From NCBI GenBank assembly GCA_012295275.1, contig CM022667.1, forward strand, positions 6,427,685-6,491,684: a stretch of DNA of 64,000 nucleotides, in the 5' to 3' direction. This document shows positions 46,104 to 55,399 of this stretch, piece after piece. This stretch comes from Chrysomallon squamiferum. Taxonomy: Eukaryota > Mollusca > Gastropoda > Neomphalida > Peltospiridae. How positions within the stretch are numbered: the stretch's first letter is position 1; each line of letters begins with the position of its first letter. Under the pieces are notes generated by a model. The model saw only the letters and a list, made by a program, of their open reading frames with translations, did not search any database and had not been told where the DNA came from. Made by a program: the position numbers and the translations under genes.

Positions 46104-47040
46104 TAAAAAAAAATCTTAACTTACATATTTTAGTCTTATTGCATGTAGATGGATTTCCATTAGCTCCATCCTGACAAGTCCATATTCCAAAGTCTGTTGC
46201 TGTGTTAAAAGACTGGATAGTGAGAGTAATAGTCTGTGTTGTTGAGTCAATGTGAGCAGAGTAACCAGTGAAACCAGGAAACAGTCGACATTGAGTATTT
46301 TGTGTGTTACACTGAACAACATTTTGTGATGATCCAGAATTAGGTCGAGAAAAGAGAATTCCACTTGTAACAGTACCACTAACTTTACACACCAACTGTG
46401 TACTGTGTCCTTGTTGTCCACCACCCATACACTCAAGTGTTGTAGTAGCATCACCTGTAATTATTATTAAATATCAGGTATATATATTATTTTTAATATT
46501 ACAGTTATTTTACATTCTGAGTACTTGTTGTACATACAGTCAAGTGTTGTAGTAGCATCACCTGTAATTATTATTAAATATCAGGTTTGTATTAGCCTCA
46601 CCTGTAATTATTATTAAATATCAGGTATATCTATTATTTTTAATATTACAGTTATTTTGCATACTGTGTACCTGTTGTACATACAGGCAAGTGTTGTAGT
46701 AGTCTCACCTGTAATTATTATTAAACAGGTGCCAGATAAGTGTGTTATTTTTTATATCACATTGATTTGAAACCAAAATTATTCTGATATATATATTTAG
46801 TGGACAAAATAAGTGTTTAAAAAGTACACTGATCACGTGCTGCTTCTGCTTTCTCACTTGTTGAGAATATTAATCTAATTTTTGTGTTGTTCTTGTTGTT
46901 GTTTTCTTCATTTTATCTTCTATTATAACATTTAAACACTTGAAGTTGTAGACGTTTGTCTGTGTGTCAGAGATTTTACCTTTAACTACACTCACGAGAG
47001 AAATGACGAGGATAACTCCACTGAAGACTCTGAGAAACAT
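39702..47040 (-). CDS. Gene B: intact Ig/FN3 transmembrane receptor with ITAM-like tail
   Basis: Eleven exons on the minus strand: 47040-46980 leader, 46454-46125 V-like Ig, 45281-45021 Ig2, 44564-44307 Ig3, 43418-43140 Ig4, 42390-42085 Ig5, 41813-41514 FN3, 41000-40881 TM, 40695-40662, 40420-40362 and 39811-39702 tail. Exon lengths sum to 2118 nt, an open frame of about 705 residues. Ectodomain exons are all phase 1-1. The tail has SLYDDL and then YSSLEARKDSPYSVL (Y-x-x-L, seven residues, Y-x-x-L), the spacing of an ITAM, followed by VYENS (Y-x-N). By analogy with immune receptors, it is a type I membrane protein that would signal through tandem-SH2 kinases when its ectodomain is engaged. 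Gene A has a matching ectodomain but a different tail; gene C is a decayed sister. The ligand is unknown, and the immune role is inferred only. Confidence 0.85.
40362..40420 (-). CDS. Gene B tail exon with SLYDDL
   Basis: 59 nt (GTTTCAG| to |GTCAGT), phase 2 to 1. It encodes QFNTGVQESSLYDDLQQNQ, an S-x-Y-x-x-L tyrosine site 19 residues before the first ITAM tyrosine. Gene C 48820-48878 is almost identical. Confidence 0.8.
40662..40695 (-). CDS. Gene B small juxtamembrane exon
   Basis: 34 nt (TTTTAG| to |GTAAGC), phase 1 to 2, encoding EKSKSENTYTS. The gene C counterpart is 49159-49192 (KFKNENTYTS). Confidence 0.75.
40881..41000 (-). CDS. Gene B transmembrane exon
   Basis: 120 nt (ATCTTCAG| to |GTAAAC), phase 1-1. 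It encodes FSQEKDS, the glycine-rich helix LLGTGIGIGIGIVLG, then TEIFIGAIVFFFCWKRK. One acidic residue lies inside the helix. Confidence 0.85.
41050..41310. repeat. Local ~110-bp duplication plus (TA)n/(GATA)n
   Basis: CACAGCAAGTTGGTTTCAGA...CTATTAATCTGT at 41050-41104 recurs at 41160-41214, each ending in a TA tract; (GATA)n follows at 41267-41307. Lies in the FN3-TM intron of gene B. Confidence 0.9.
41514..41813 (-). CDS. Gene B FN3 exon
   Basis: 300 nt (TTGAAG| to TATG|GTAAGA), phase 1-1. Open throughout. It keeps Arg (CGA) where gene A has TGA and ends NKFGFKTSTNEQHLFIY. Almost identical to gene C over most of its length. Confidence 0.88.
42085..42390 (-). CDS. Gene B Ig domain 5 (cysteine-less)
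   Basis: 306 nt, phase 1-1 (TATCAG| to ATAG|GTAAAA). GGNVTLHISVIANPVPTFTW and QEDFGIYQVAVSNG show the same missing Ig cysteines as in gene A. Confidence 0.85.
43140..43418 (-). CDS. Gene B Ig domain 4
   Basis: 279 nt (CTTACAG| to |GTACGT), phase 1-1. SLRCEVDSNPASHIKLLNN and CLDTGFYTCEAGNN. Open throughout. Confidence 0.88.
44307..44564 (-). CDS. Gene B Ig domain 3
   Basis: 258 nt (CTTTAG| to |GTGAGT), phase 1-1. LCEADCRTSCSFTWKF and VYTCTAVN. Nearly identical to the gene A copy. Confidence 0.88.
45021..45281 (-). CDS. Gene B Ig domain 2
   Basis: 261 nt (CATTCAG| to |GTAAGT), phase 1-1. TVTCTSLCNPTCSYSWSLNN and IYKCTANNP. It has no internal in-frame ATG but is fully open. Confidence 0.87.
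45759..45850. repeat. (CTT)n/(ATT)n microsatellite
   Basis: About ten CTT units run into ATT units, in gene B intron 2. Confidence 0.9.
46049..46103. repeat. (AAT)n microsatellite
   Basis: About 18 AAT units just downstream (transcript sense) of the gene B V-like exon donor. Confidence 0.95.
46125..46454 (-). CDS. Gene B V-like Ig exon
   Basis: 330 nt, phase 1-1 (ATTACAG| to |GTAAGT). LECMGGGQQGHSTQLVCKV, QCNTQNTQC, TITLTIQSF and IWTCQDGANGNPSTC. It is eight codons longer than the gene A exon, with the extra residues in the loop between the second and third cysteines. Confidence 0.87.
46455..46735 (-). repeat. Tandem acceptor decoys before the gene B V-like exon
   Basis: Exon-like starts at 46708, 46601 and 46561 on the minus strand, then the true start at 46454, giving spacings of 107, 40 and 107. 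Each has TAATTACAG|GTGA. Full units carry CTACTACAACACTTGACTGT. Same design as 25181-25498. Confidence 0.85.
46980..47040 (-). CDS. Gene B leader exon
   Basis: ATG at 47040; signal peptide with FSGVILVISLVSVVK and phase-1 donor AAAG|GTAAAA. The ATG follows TTTCAGGTTACA on the transcript strand, so a further 5' non-coding exon junction is possible. Confidence 0.8.
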
Positions 47041-48054
47041 TGTAACCTGAAAACAAACAGATAACAATTGTAAGTAAACACGAAGTAAATAATTAAACTA
47101 ATAGTACTATCTGAAATTTAAACAACTTTATACTTATATTCTATTACAGATCAAGATTTATTCAAATATTTTTAGTTCACCCAGTATCACACTTATAAAA
47201 TACATGTTAGAAAACTACTATCTCTTTACTGGGTTATCTTTTTTACCTTTAGTCCTGTTACGATAATGAAAACAGACATGATATTAGGTTTACCTAACTT
47301 TCAAGTACTCATTAACCCCATAGTAATATCATAATAATCAAGATGCAGGTGTTTGTTCAAAGTCTTTATTTTATTTATTCTACTGTATTTTTGACACTAC
47401 AGTCAATGTTCATTAAAATATAAACGAAGTGAAACGCTGCTGTCACACGGTAGAATCGATGACAACTGAACCTGCGACCAATGACACGTTAAACTTCTGA
47501 GTAACAGTTTACTGTCAGTCACTGTATAAACAAACTTTCTAAATATAGAACAGTGTCACACTGACCTACATAACTTGTTATCTCTGAACGCGTTTCTGCC
47601 TGTCATATTCAACAAGGAAACCCCCCCCAACAAAAAGTCTCCAGACAACTCTTAAAAATTTCAACTGTTTACAGAAGTAAAAACAATAATAAATCTATTA
47701 GTTGATAAAACACATTAAAAAAACAAGAGACTCACAAACGTCTTTTGTCGGGTTCACAAAACAAGATCCAGGAAGTAAATTAAACAACTAAGTCGTTCCC
47801 GTTCAGATGTTAATCTCGTTTCGTTTTTTTTCAACTCGATCTACTATTTCTGTTTTACTGTTGTCACTGTACACTTTTGTGTCACGATGCACAGCGCTGT
47901 AAATAATGATTACTTCTAAATAGTTGTAACCACTGAGGTGATAAGAAGATATCTACGAGTTACAGCAGACTACTATAAACACACAAACATCAACACAACA
48001 GAACTCGTCCTGTGCAGATCACACTCGAGTGTTCCGCATTTAAATTATTGCCAC

Positions 48055-48105
<51 letters not shown>

Positions 48106-48200
48106 CGTTAAAAACTGTGATGTCAGTTATATTAATAATGTACCAGGGTTTGTGAGTCTGCATAGAAACAACACAACAAAACGCAGTATATGCAAATTTT
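47041..48200 (-). promoter_or_regulatory. Intergenic promoter region of gene B
   Basis: About 1.2 kb between the gene C poly(A) signal and the gene B leader. Part of it (47050-47760) is duplicated upstream of the orphan leader at 37832. Contains an (ATT)n tract at 48058-48103. No specific core promoter element is claimed. Confidence 0.4.
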
Positions 48201-48201
48201 C

Positions 48202-48207
48202 TTTATT
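48202..48207 (-). terminator. Gene C polyadenylation signal AATAAA
   Basis: AATAAA in AATTTCAAATAAAGA on the minus strand, same context as gene B's. Confidence 0.5.
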
Positions 48208-48277
48208 TGAAATTACGTAATAAAGCCATTTTACTTGTATATTTCTGTATAAATCATTCATTATCTCTGGCTATCTG

Positions 48278-48280
<3 letters not shown>

Positions 48281-48308
<28 letters not shown>
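48281..48308. repeat. (CA)n microsatellite in gene C 3' UTR
   Basis: Short CA tract at the position equivalent to the much longer CT tract of gene B. Confidence 0.9.
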
Positions 48309-48312
<4 letters not shown>

Positions 48313-48461
48313 GAGAAAGACATACAGAATTCAGGTTATTTGTGTTGATGTTACTTAATCTGAAAATATTCTCAAATGTCAGACACTTCCATTGACATCA
48401 TACTTTTTTAAATAAATAAAAATGAAATACATTACAGAAACGAAAAGTCTGAATTGAACCC

Positions 48462-48565
48462 TCAGATTTTTGAGTTTTCATAGGCAGTGAGTACAGAGTA
48501 TGGTGAGTTTTTTCTAGCTTCCATTGATGAGTAATTGTTTGTTGTATCTGTATTGCTCTCAGCAT
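48462..48565 (-). pseudogene. Gene C last tail exon (half ITAM)
   Basis: 104 nt to TGA. NNYSSMEARKNSPYSVL (motif at 48533-48489), then TAYENSKI. The first Y+3 residue is Met instead of Leu, weakening the ITAM consensus. Otherwise closely similar to gene B. Confidence 0.75.
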
Positions 48566-48819
48566 CTGAAAAATAATCCAAATCGTATAGCTGTACATAC
48601 TACAGGTACAGTAGCAGTGGTAAAGTGTTAGTAACCCAGTAAGAAAGTAACAGAGGAAGTAATACAGTGAGTTCCCTTTGTATCTGATAAAATGTAAAAT
48701 AATTACTTACACAGTTTTCTTTTTGTTGTTGTTGTTGTTGTTTCTTTAAATTACAACATTTCATCACTCAGCATCACAGAAACTCTTTAATCTGTTACAC
48801 TTTGGATTTATATACTGAC

Positions 48820-48878
48820 CTTGACTTTGTTGAAGATCATCATAGAGAGATGATTCCTGTACTCCAGTGTTAAACTGT
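48820..48878 (-). pseudogene. Gene C tail exon with SLYDDL
   Basis: 59 nt, same borders and phase as gene B 40362-40420; only one residue difference (QSQ for QNQ) seen. Confidence 0.75.
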
Positions 48879-48969
48879 CTGAAACAAACAAAACATTGAG
48901 AAGTAGAGAATTATTGGATCTGCGTGCATGCATCAGTATCTGTGTGTTTCTGTCTGTGTGTGTACTGTT

Positions 48970-49000
<31 letters not shown>

Positions 49001-49158
49001 TTTTCCTATTCACAGTACCCTTATCACTATAAATGTCAAAGAAATATTTTGTTAAGAAATTCCTTACAAATTAAGCAAAATTATGTATATTTCAAAGCGG
49101 AAACAAAACCGACTTATACATTGTGTTTCTAATTATTCTTTAAATTGTCTCAACTTAC

Positions 49159-49192
49159 CTTGATGTGTACGTGTTTTCATTCTTAAACTTTT
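49159..49192 (-). pseudogene. Gene C small juxtamembrane exon
   Basis: 34 nt, KFKNENTYTS, borders TTTTAG| and |GTAAGT as in gene B. Confidence 0.7.
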
Positions 49193-49411
49193 CTAAAATA
49201 AAAATAAATATTCACATTGTTAGAAATAAAAACTATCTCTTACTGATGTCTTCTTTACATATATTATATATATATATATAATTTTCTTTCTTTGTTTTGA
49301 TAAACAAAATTCAAAATATTCAAAAGGTTCAGAACATCAAAACAATGAACGTTATTGTTTATTTGTTATTTTAATGTTTTCAAGACCTCGGTGTACTTGT
49401 AAAATTTACCT

Positions 49412-49510
49412 TTTCTCTTCCAGCAGAAAAAGAAATTGTTGCCAGTACTATTCCAATTCCATTCCAATTCCTGTTCCTAATAAATTATCTCTTTCTTGAC
49501 TACATTCTGA
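49412..49510 (-). pseudogene. Gene C transmembrane exon, frameshifted
   Basis: Homologous to gene B 40881-41000 but shorter. After NLLGTGIG a single base is missing, giving MELE and then TAG; a second gap of about 22 nt removes part of the helix. The total deletion is not a multiple of three. Confidence 0.75.
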
Positions 49511-50103
49511 AGATTACAGAATTGAAAAAAATAACGTGTCATTTTCATCCAGCTGGTTTCCAATATTACGGTGTTATGTTTTTTGTTTTTTTAAAAATAA
49601 ACTATATATTAAACATTTCCAATCTTAACTGAGATTTTATAAGATAACTGACAAAGATAATTTATATACAAATAGTTATAAAACTGCAGTGTAGCTGCTC
49701 ATATGCGATTTAAATTAATCACATTTTAAAAAGACCCTTTGTTACACGATTCACATACAAAACATCAATTCACATTTTCTCTTTCTACTAAAATCTTATG
49801 CACGGGCAAAACAGATATTAAATAGGGCGCAGCTAATTCAAAGCCATTTTTTATTTCTGTTTTTATATTGTAAACTCTATCTTTCTATCAGTCTATCTTC
49901 CTACCAAATTAAGAAGTTGGATACAGATTTGAATATACAATGATTATTATAGTCATTCACACTTTAACATTCTTTTAATGCATATACTTCGAGAGAATTG
50001 CAAAGAAATAAAAACTACTTTTCTCCTTTTCAAAATATTTCAATCCAAATTTATTAGAAGTCATAACTCTGGTTATTTAGAACAAAAATTATCCATTGGA
50101 CGT

Positions 50104-50355
50104 GTATGTGTGTCTGTGTGCATGTGTGTGTGTGTGTGTGTGTGTGTGCATGTGTGTGTATGTCCTTGTGCATGTGTGTGTATGTGTGCATGTGTGTGAC
50201 TGCATGTGTGTATCTGTGTGTGTGTATGTCTGTGTGTGCGTGTGTGTGTATGTGTGTGTATGTATGTATGTGTGTATGTATGTGTGCGTGTGTGTCTGTA
50301 TGTGTGTGTATGTATCTGTGTGTGTGTATCTGTGTGTGTGTATGTGTGTGTGTGC
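50104..50355. repeat. Compound (TG)n microsatellite
   Basis: About 250 bp of TG with TATG, TGCA and TGTC interruptions, starting about 30 bp past the gene C FN3 exon. Frames running into it are artefacts. Confidence 0.95.
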
Positions 50356-50384
50356 TGAGATAGACACAGATATACAACACTTGC

Positions 50385-50684
50385 TGCAAATCAAAATGTG
50401 TTGTTCTTTCGTAGATGTTTTGAATCCAAATTTGTTAAAAGCTAAAACTCGAATCAGATATCTGGTGTTTGGTTGTAAACTAGAAATCTCTGCTGTGTGA
50501 TTTGTGTGAAGACCTTTTTCACCAAACTGTTCAGTGAGATTTGTCCACTCAGATGTTGTGTCTGCTCGATACTGTACAAGAAATGTTTGTTGTGATCCTC
50601 CATTAAATTCTTCTGTCCAAGACACTGACACTGAATGTGGACCAGTCCTCCAAGTTCTCACGTCAGAGGGAACAGTTGGAGGAC
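50385..50684 (-). pseudogene. Gene C FN3 exon with GC donor
   Basis: 300 nt like A and B, with open FN3 sequence (SSLQPNTRYLIRVLAFNKFG, ending EQHILIC). At the exact homologous border the donor is GCAAGT instead of GTAAGA. GC-AG introns are known and GCAAGT is their favoured form, so splicing may still work. Confidence 0.75.
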
Positions 50685-50914
50685 CTTCAAGTCTAGAATG
50701 TTACAAAATACTAAGGGATAGAAAGTAGTGAACTATCAACTAAGATTTTCAGATAAAGTTATATAATTATCGGAAAGTAAAATATTCATTTGAAACCAAA
50801 ATTAAATGATAAAATAATGTTTCAAGACGTAAACTTAAAATTTTGGGACGGTAACAGTAGTCTAATGTAGAACAAAAGTATGAATAGAATTACTAATTAA
50901 TGAAAACTACCTAC

Positions 50915-51216
50915 CTATTTGTTTAAGTGAAAAGTCCGAAACAAGTTCGTGGTTTGGTTCTCCATTTGACACAACAATTTGATTCCAAAATCTTCTTGTT
51001 TAACATTTGTCAGTTAATATTCACCTACAGCAGACATATTTGTACTGAGTACAGGTTGTGTAGATCCAACAGTTTTATTATTTACATCTGCCAGTTTGTA
51101 TCAGGTAAATGTTGGAACTGGATTGGCAATCACAGAAATGTGAAGAGTTACATTTCCACCTTTTACAGTTAAAAATGTGTCCTGAAATGAAACTCGATGA
51201 TCAAGTCTTGGTGAAC
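50915..51216 (-). pseudogene. Gene C Ig5 exon, disabled
   Basis: Acceptor CTACAG. Reads SPRLDHRVSFQDTF and then VIANPVPTFT, where TGA replaces Trp (51103-51101). Further on, TATTAA replaces TATAAA, and 4 nt are missing in the F-strand GGAATC..TTGTTGTG. Confidence 0.8.
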
Positions 51217-51309
51217 CTGTAGAGAACAAACTTGTTAATAAGAAGAGAAGAAAAACAAAATTAAGTGAAATAATAATAATAATAGAAATAATTATCTTTA
51301 ATGACATAC

Positions 51310-51588
51310 ATGTAACATTACGCTGCACACTTTGACTGACATCAGACTTGATGTTGTTTCCTGCTTCACAAGTGTAAAATCCTGTATCCAGACATCCAGC
51401 TTCATTCCAGCTGTACTCCACTGACTTGGAGTTTTTCACTTCACGTAGAATGTGTGAGTTGTTTAACAGTTTGATGTGAGATGCTGGATTACTGTCAACT
51501 TCACATCTCGGAGACACATTAGTTAGTTCATCAACTGTTATCTTTGTAGACTTTGAGTTTAAGGTGAAAGATGTTATTGAAGTCTGAT
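51310..51588 (-). pseudogene. Gene C Ig4 exon (open)
   Basis: 279 nt (CTGCAG or TTGCAG| to |GTATGT). SPRCEVDSNPASHIKLLNN and GFYTCEAGNN. Intact reading frame within a damaged gene. Confidence 0.85.
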
Positions 51589-52181
51589 CTGCAACAAGTA
51601 AAAACACTGCAAAGTATTTTGTTAAACACATTTGAACATTAAGTAACAAATATTTTTGCACATTCAGTAGACTTAATAATTCATATTTGGTTGTTAATAA
51701 ATCATTACATTTTTTCATATGTAACATGATATGTTTAAAAACAATTTTAAAGTTCCCTTGAAAGCGTATGTATTTATTTTAAAAAGCAGAAAACAGTTTT
51801 ACTTTTCACAGATTGTATTTCTGTGTTAAAAACCAAATCAGTGCTTTGAAGCAGACTCTGAATTCCGGTGGCATTCTTGTTGTTTTAACTCTAAACACCA
51901 GTGTTGAATTTTAGCAGATACAGAAGTATGTCGATGTAACACAGTGAACCAAATTTGAACGAAAAACAATCAACTAATTGAAATTAACCATGTTTATAAA
52001 AACAAAATTGAAGTCCTTGAAGGAAAAGCATATACAGTTAATGAATTGATGAAGAATGTTCTAGAGACGATGTAGTTAGAAACAGAGTCTACAAGATAAC
52101 AACTGAAATTCTCCTGTGTAATGTCAGACTGAAAGAAAAAATAAATGAATATCATGTGAACACAACGTGAAAATAATTATG

Positions 52182-52246
52182 TATGTATGTATGTATGTAT
52201 GTATGTATGTATGTATGTATGTATGTGTGTATGTATGCATGCATGC
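52182..52246. repeat. (TATG)n microsatellite
   Basis: About 16 units in gene C intron between Ig3 and Ig4. Confidence 0.95.
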
Positions 52247-52319
52247 ATAAATGGCTGTTTATACAGCCTGAAATGAAGCATGAGTCACTTTTAAATTATT
52301 TACATTTAACAGTGATTAA

Positions 52320-52400
52320 CATAGAACAAATTTAATTCATCGACTGTTATGTTTGCAAAATGAGTCTAAAGTCAAAGATATTACTAAAGCATGATCTGTA
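52320..52400 (-). pseudogene. Trace of an extra Ig4 exon start
   Basis: TTAATTCATCGACTGTTATGTTTGC, then AAAGTCAAAGATATTACTAAAGCATGATCTGTAACAA, resembles the start of the Ig4 exons (TTCATCAACTGTTATCTTTGTAGA ... GATCTGTAAGAA). It suggests a decayed additional copy just upstream in genomic order. Confidence 0.45.
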
Positions 52401-52926
52401 ACAAATAAACAATTACTGAAAATAAACATTCTGTTTGGTAGACAATTCTGGTAAAGCACGTTTTAGAAGTCTCCAACAGTTGAACTGATTTATTTTGAGG
52501 AAGAACTACTAAGATAACAGGATGACGTCTGAATTCAAAAATTGTTATAAGTTCCTGTTTGGCATTTTTCTTTCTTCGTCTATTTTTCTTCTCTTTTTTT
52601 TTCTTTTTAATATAACAAGTCTATATTTATTTATTCATTCATTTATTTATTTATTAAATTATCTATGTTTTAAAATAGGTAAACTGAACATTATTACCCT
52701 TGCATATCTCGGATAATATAAGAACTCTAAAATCAGTAAGAATATTATAAATGTGTTTTGACAAAACTTTTAGAATTGAAACTTTTGAGTTTTTAATGTG
52801 TATAAAATACAGTATATTTATTCAAGAACATCATTCATGTCATTATTTATTTCTATCTTTGTTAAACAAAAATTAAAGTGCAAATATAAATCCTGTTTCA
52901 AAATCAAATTCTGTAAGTTTACTTAC

Positions 52927-53180
52927 ATTGAACATCCAAGATAACAGTTTTGTTGTTTGACTTGTTTGTGTTTACATTGGTGACAATACACTCACACACT
53001 CCAGCCTCTGTCTGAGTATTTGTGTAAAAGAAAGTACAGCATCATTTATTTCCTTTGTCTGACACTTCCACTTGTAAGAGCAGACTTCATCACAGTCTGC
53101 CTCACACGAAACAGCCACGTTTTGACCTTCTACTACCTGTACTGGTGAACTTCTGTTCAGTTTAACGTTTTCTGGACAAA
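52927..53180 (-). pseudogene. Gene C Ig3-type exon with frameshift
   Basis: 254 nt (TTTTCAG| to |GTAAGT). It starts in frame (VAVSCEADCDEVCSYKWKC) but the second half (TQTEAGVCECIVTNVNTN) is in another frame; the slip is near 53030. The last F-strand residue before the cysteine is also changed (VCEC for VYTC). Confidence 0.8.
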
Positions 53181-53566
53181 CTGAAAATGAAAATAAATCA
53201 TTTGGTTTGCTTTTTTTTTATATGATGATAATAATAGTGCTAATAATAATAATAATACAAAATAATAATAATTGTACTTTCTCTCTACGGTAACTTAATA
53301 AATAAAATTAAAAAACAAAAATAGTCTAAATTTTATAATACTTATTACTAATTCTTTCACACGCACACATGCACATACCAAAAATTTACCTTTAAATTAT
53401 TAATAAAACGTGTTTAATAGTTCTTTCATTCTTCATATTTTTACTCTTTGAAATAAATGATTAAAGTATGATAATTTGCAAGAAAAAATTTAAAATGTAC
53501 AATTGTTCAAAAATGACAATTTAGTTCAAATTACTTGTTTAAAATACTGAAACTAATCTTTGTTTT

Positions 53567-53632
53567 ATACATATATACATACATACATACATACATACAT
53601 ACATACATACATACATGCATACATACATATAT
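53567..53632. repeat. (CATA)n microsatellite
   Basis: About 16 CATA units between gene C Ig2 and Ig3. Confidence 0.95.
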
Positions 53633-53817
53633 CAACCAGTATTTCATAGATTTATTCTGCAGATTTTATCACATTGCTAATAGTAGCTAATAATACAAAG
53701 ATAATTAACAATTTAGCACTGACAATAATAATTTAAAATAATTTGAAAACATAACAAATTAATTTAGATCAGTTATAAATAAATACATTTCTTAGATTAT
53801 TTTTAAACAAAACTCAC

Positions 53818-54072
53818 AGTGTACTTTCAGAGTGAAAATTTTAGTGAGAGATTTGGCTGAGACTCTGTTAGTCACAGTACATGTGTACTTCTGTCCTGTC
53901 TGGTTTCTTCTCACATTTGTAACTCTGAGCTCAGACCCTGACTCAGTCTGTTGATTGTTAAGAGACCAGGAAAACAAACATGGCGGCTTGCAGACAGCAA
54001 CACAGTTTACATTCAAATCATCTCCTTCGTCAACATTTCCTGGTAAACTGAACACAACACTGTCTGGCCCAC
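53818..54072 (-). pseudogene. Gene C Ig2-type exon (open)
   Basis: 255 nt (TTTTCAG| to |GTGAGT), phase 1-1. LNVNCVAVCKPPCLFSWSL and QKYTCTVTN with the family's triple-cysteine motif. More diverged from A and B than the Ig4 or FN3 exons. Confidence 0.85.
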
Positions 54073-54319
54073 CTGAAAAAAATAAATAATAACAAGAAAT
54101 AAATAAGTAAAAACAAAATAAATATAAGTATGCACATTGAATAGTACACAACCTTGCCCATCCGAAACAATATTATAAATTGTATAATTTACTTGTCACT
54201 CCGTGTGATCTAAGCAATTAAAGTAAAGTCAACAAAATATTGTAAAGTCAGAACAGAATTTTATGTGGAATATTTATATATATAAAAAAAGATATACAAA
54301 ATGAGATAAATAACAATAA

Positions 54320-54365
54320 TAATAATAATAATAATAAGAAGAAGAAGAAGAAGAAGAAGAAGAAA
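54320..54365. repeat. (AAT)n/(AAG)n microsatellite
   Basis: AAT units grade into AAG units in gene C intron 1. Confidence 0.9.
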
Positions 54366-54873
54366 TAGATGGTATATAAAATATTCTATCTCTGCCAATC
54401 TTTATTACAAACCTAATGAATCTGTTTATACATTTAATATTTTATAATTCTTAATCCATAATCTATTTTATTGTAACATCACTGAAAGTTACATACAGCA
54501 GGTTTCTCAAATTGTAAAGCCAAGGTGTTCTTTCATTGGTTCCATGTTCTGTTTCAGAGAAATACACTATTCATATTTGGAGTTTTGAGATTCATCATTA
54601 GAACAAATGGAAATTCAAGTTTCCATTTTTTTGTAATGAATTTTTCCAACCATTTAGGTTAAACAAGATTTTAGCCCAGTCTATATGATTATAAAAGGTT
54701 AGAGAAAACCAGAAATATATACACATCAAGACATGTATACAGTTTAAATGTAACAAAAGTATCAAAGAATAATATTTTATAATTTTCATAGGTGACAACC
54801 AATGAAGACTGAATTTTACGAAGTTTTCTAATTTTTAAATTGTTTTGTTTTTTAACAGTTTCGGTAAACTTAC

Positions 54874-54949
54874 CTGAGTAAGCAACACTGTTCAACAAGA
54901 AAACCATTAAAATCAGTTGCTTGTCAACAGTCATAAACATCGCAGACAT
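54874..54949 (-). pseudogene. Gene C leader exon
   Basis: ATG at 54949; signal peptide with QLILMVFLLNSVAYSG; phase-1 donor TCAG|GTAAGT joins directly to GGPDSV of the Ig2-type exon. Duplicate at 34067-34142. Confidence 0.8.
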
Positions 54950-55029
54950 AATTAATTAATTATAAATAACGTGAATACTTTAAATAAAAAATCCCGTTCT
55001 GAGAAGAAACGACGCTTTCACTTGCTGTA

Positions 55030-55072
55030 AACTTCCTCGTTTGTTTCTGTCAACAATGCGTACTTTTATCCT
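55030..55072 (-). promoter_or_regulatory. Gene C promoter elements
   Basis: On the minus strand GGATAAAAGT (55071-55062) is followed by GAGGAAGT (55038-55031) and GTGAAAGCG. The block is nearly identical in the copy at 34205-34264. TATA-like, Ets-like and GAAA cores are inferred from motif shape only. Confidence 0.35.
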
Positions 55073-55299
55073 GATTTAATTAATGCAGTAAGATCCCATT
55101 TTAGATTTAAATTAAAGTTACAGTATTATAGTGACTAAATATCATACAAATCCTTGTTTTGATGTTTTATTAAATTACTGGCGATCATTTGATAGCACAG
55201 ACTACCTCACCGCGAACTTCCACTAAGTTTACAGTACTGAATAAGAAACTGGAAACGAGGCTAGATATTATCTCGACAGCGGGTAGGTACAGAGAGTTA

Positions 55300-55367
55300 T
55301 GGCCCGAGATGAGGCTAAACATGTTCAAGTGATCCTAAAATTAATATATATATATATAAATGTTTAT

Positions 55368-55399
<32 letters not shown>

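Larger units (their letters stand above)
48462..54949 (-). pseudogene. Gene C: B-like Ig/FN3 receptor with multiple lesions
   Basis: Exons on the minus strand: 54949-54874 leader, 54072-53818 Ig2-type, 53180-52927 Ig3-type, 51588-51310 Ig4, 51216-~50915 Ig5, 50684-50385 FN3, ~49510-49412 TM, 49192-49159, 48878-48820 and 48565-48462 tail. No V-like exon lies between leader and Ig2. Lesions: the Ig3 exon is 254 nt with a frameshift. Ig5 has TGA for Trp (51103-51101), TAA for Lys and a 4-nt deletion. The TM exon has a 1-nt and a ~22-nt deletion giving TAG. The FN3 donor is GCAAGT. The tail remains open with YSSM-x7-YSVL, so membrane-anchored protein is unlikely while short secreted products are conceivable. 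The 61536-63019 leader and V-like exon could be alternative 5' exons for this body. Confidence 0.8.

Noticed and set aside
50054-50500. Long His/Thr and Cys/Val frames continuing from the gene C FN3 exon
   Set aside because: Read through the exon border into a TG microsatellite; the homologous splice site at 50385 ends the exon.
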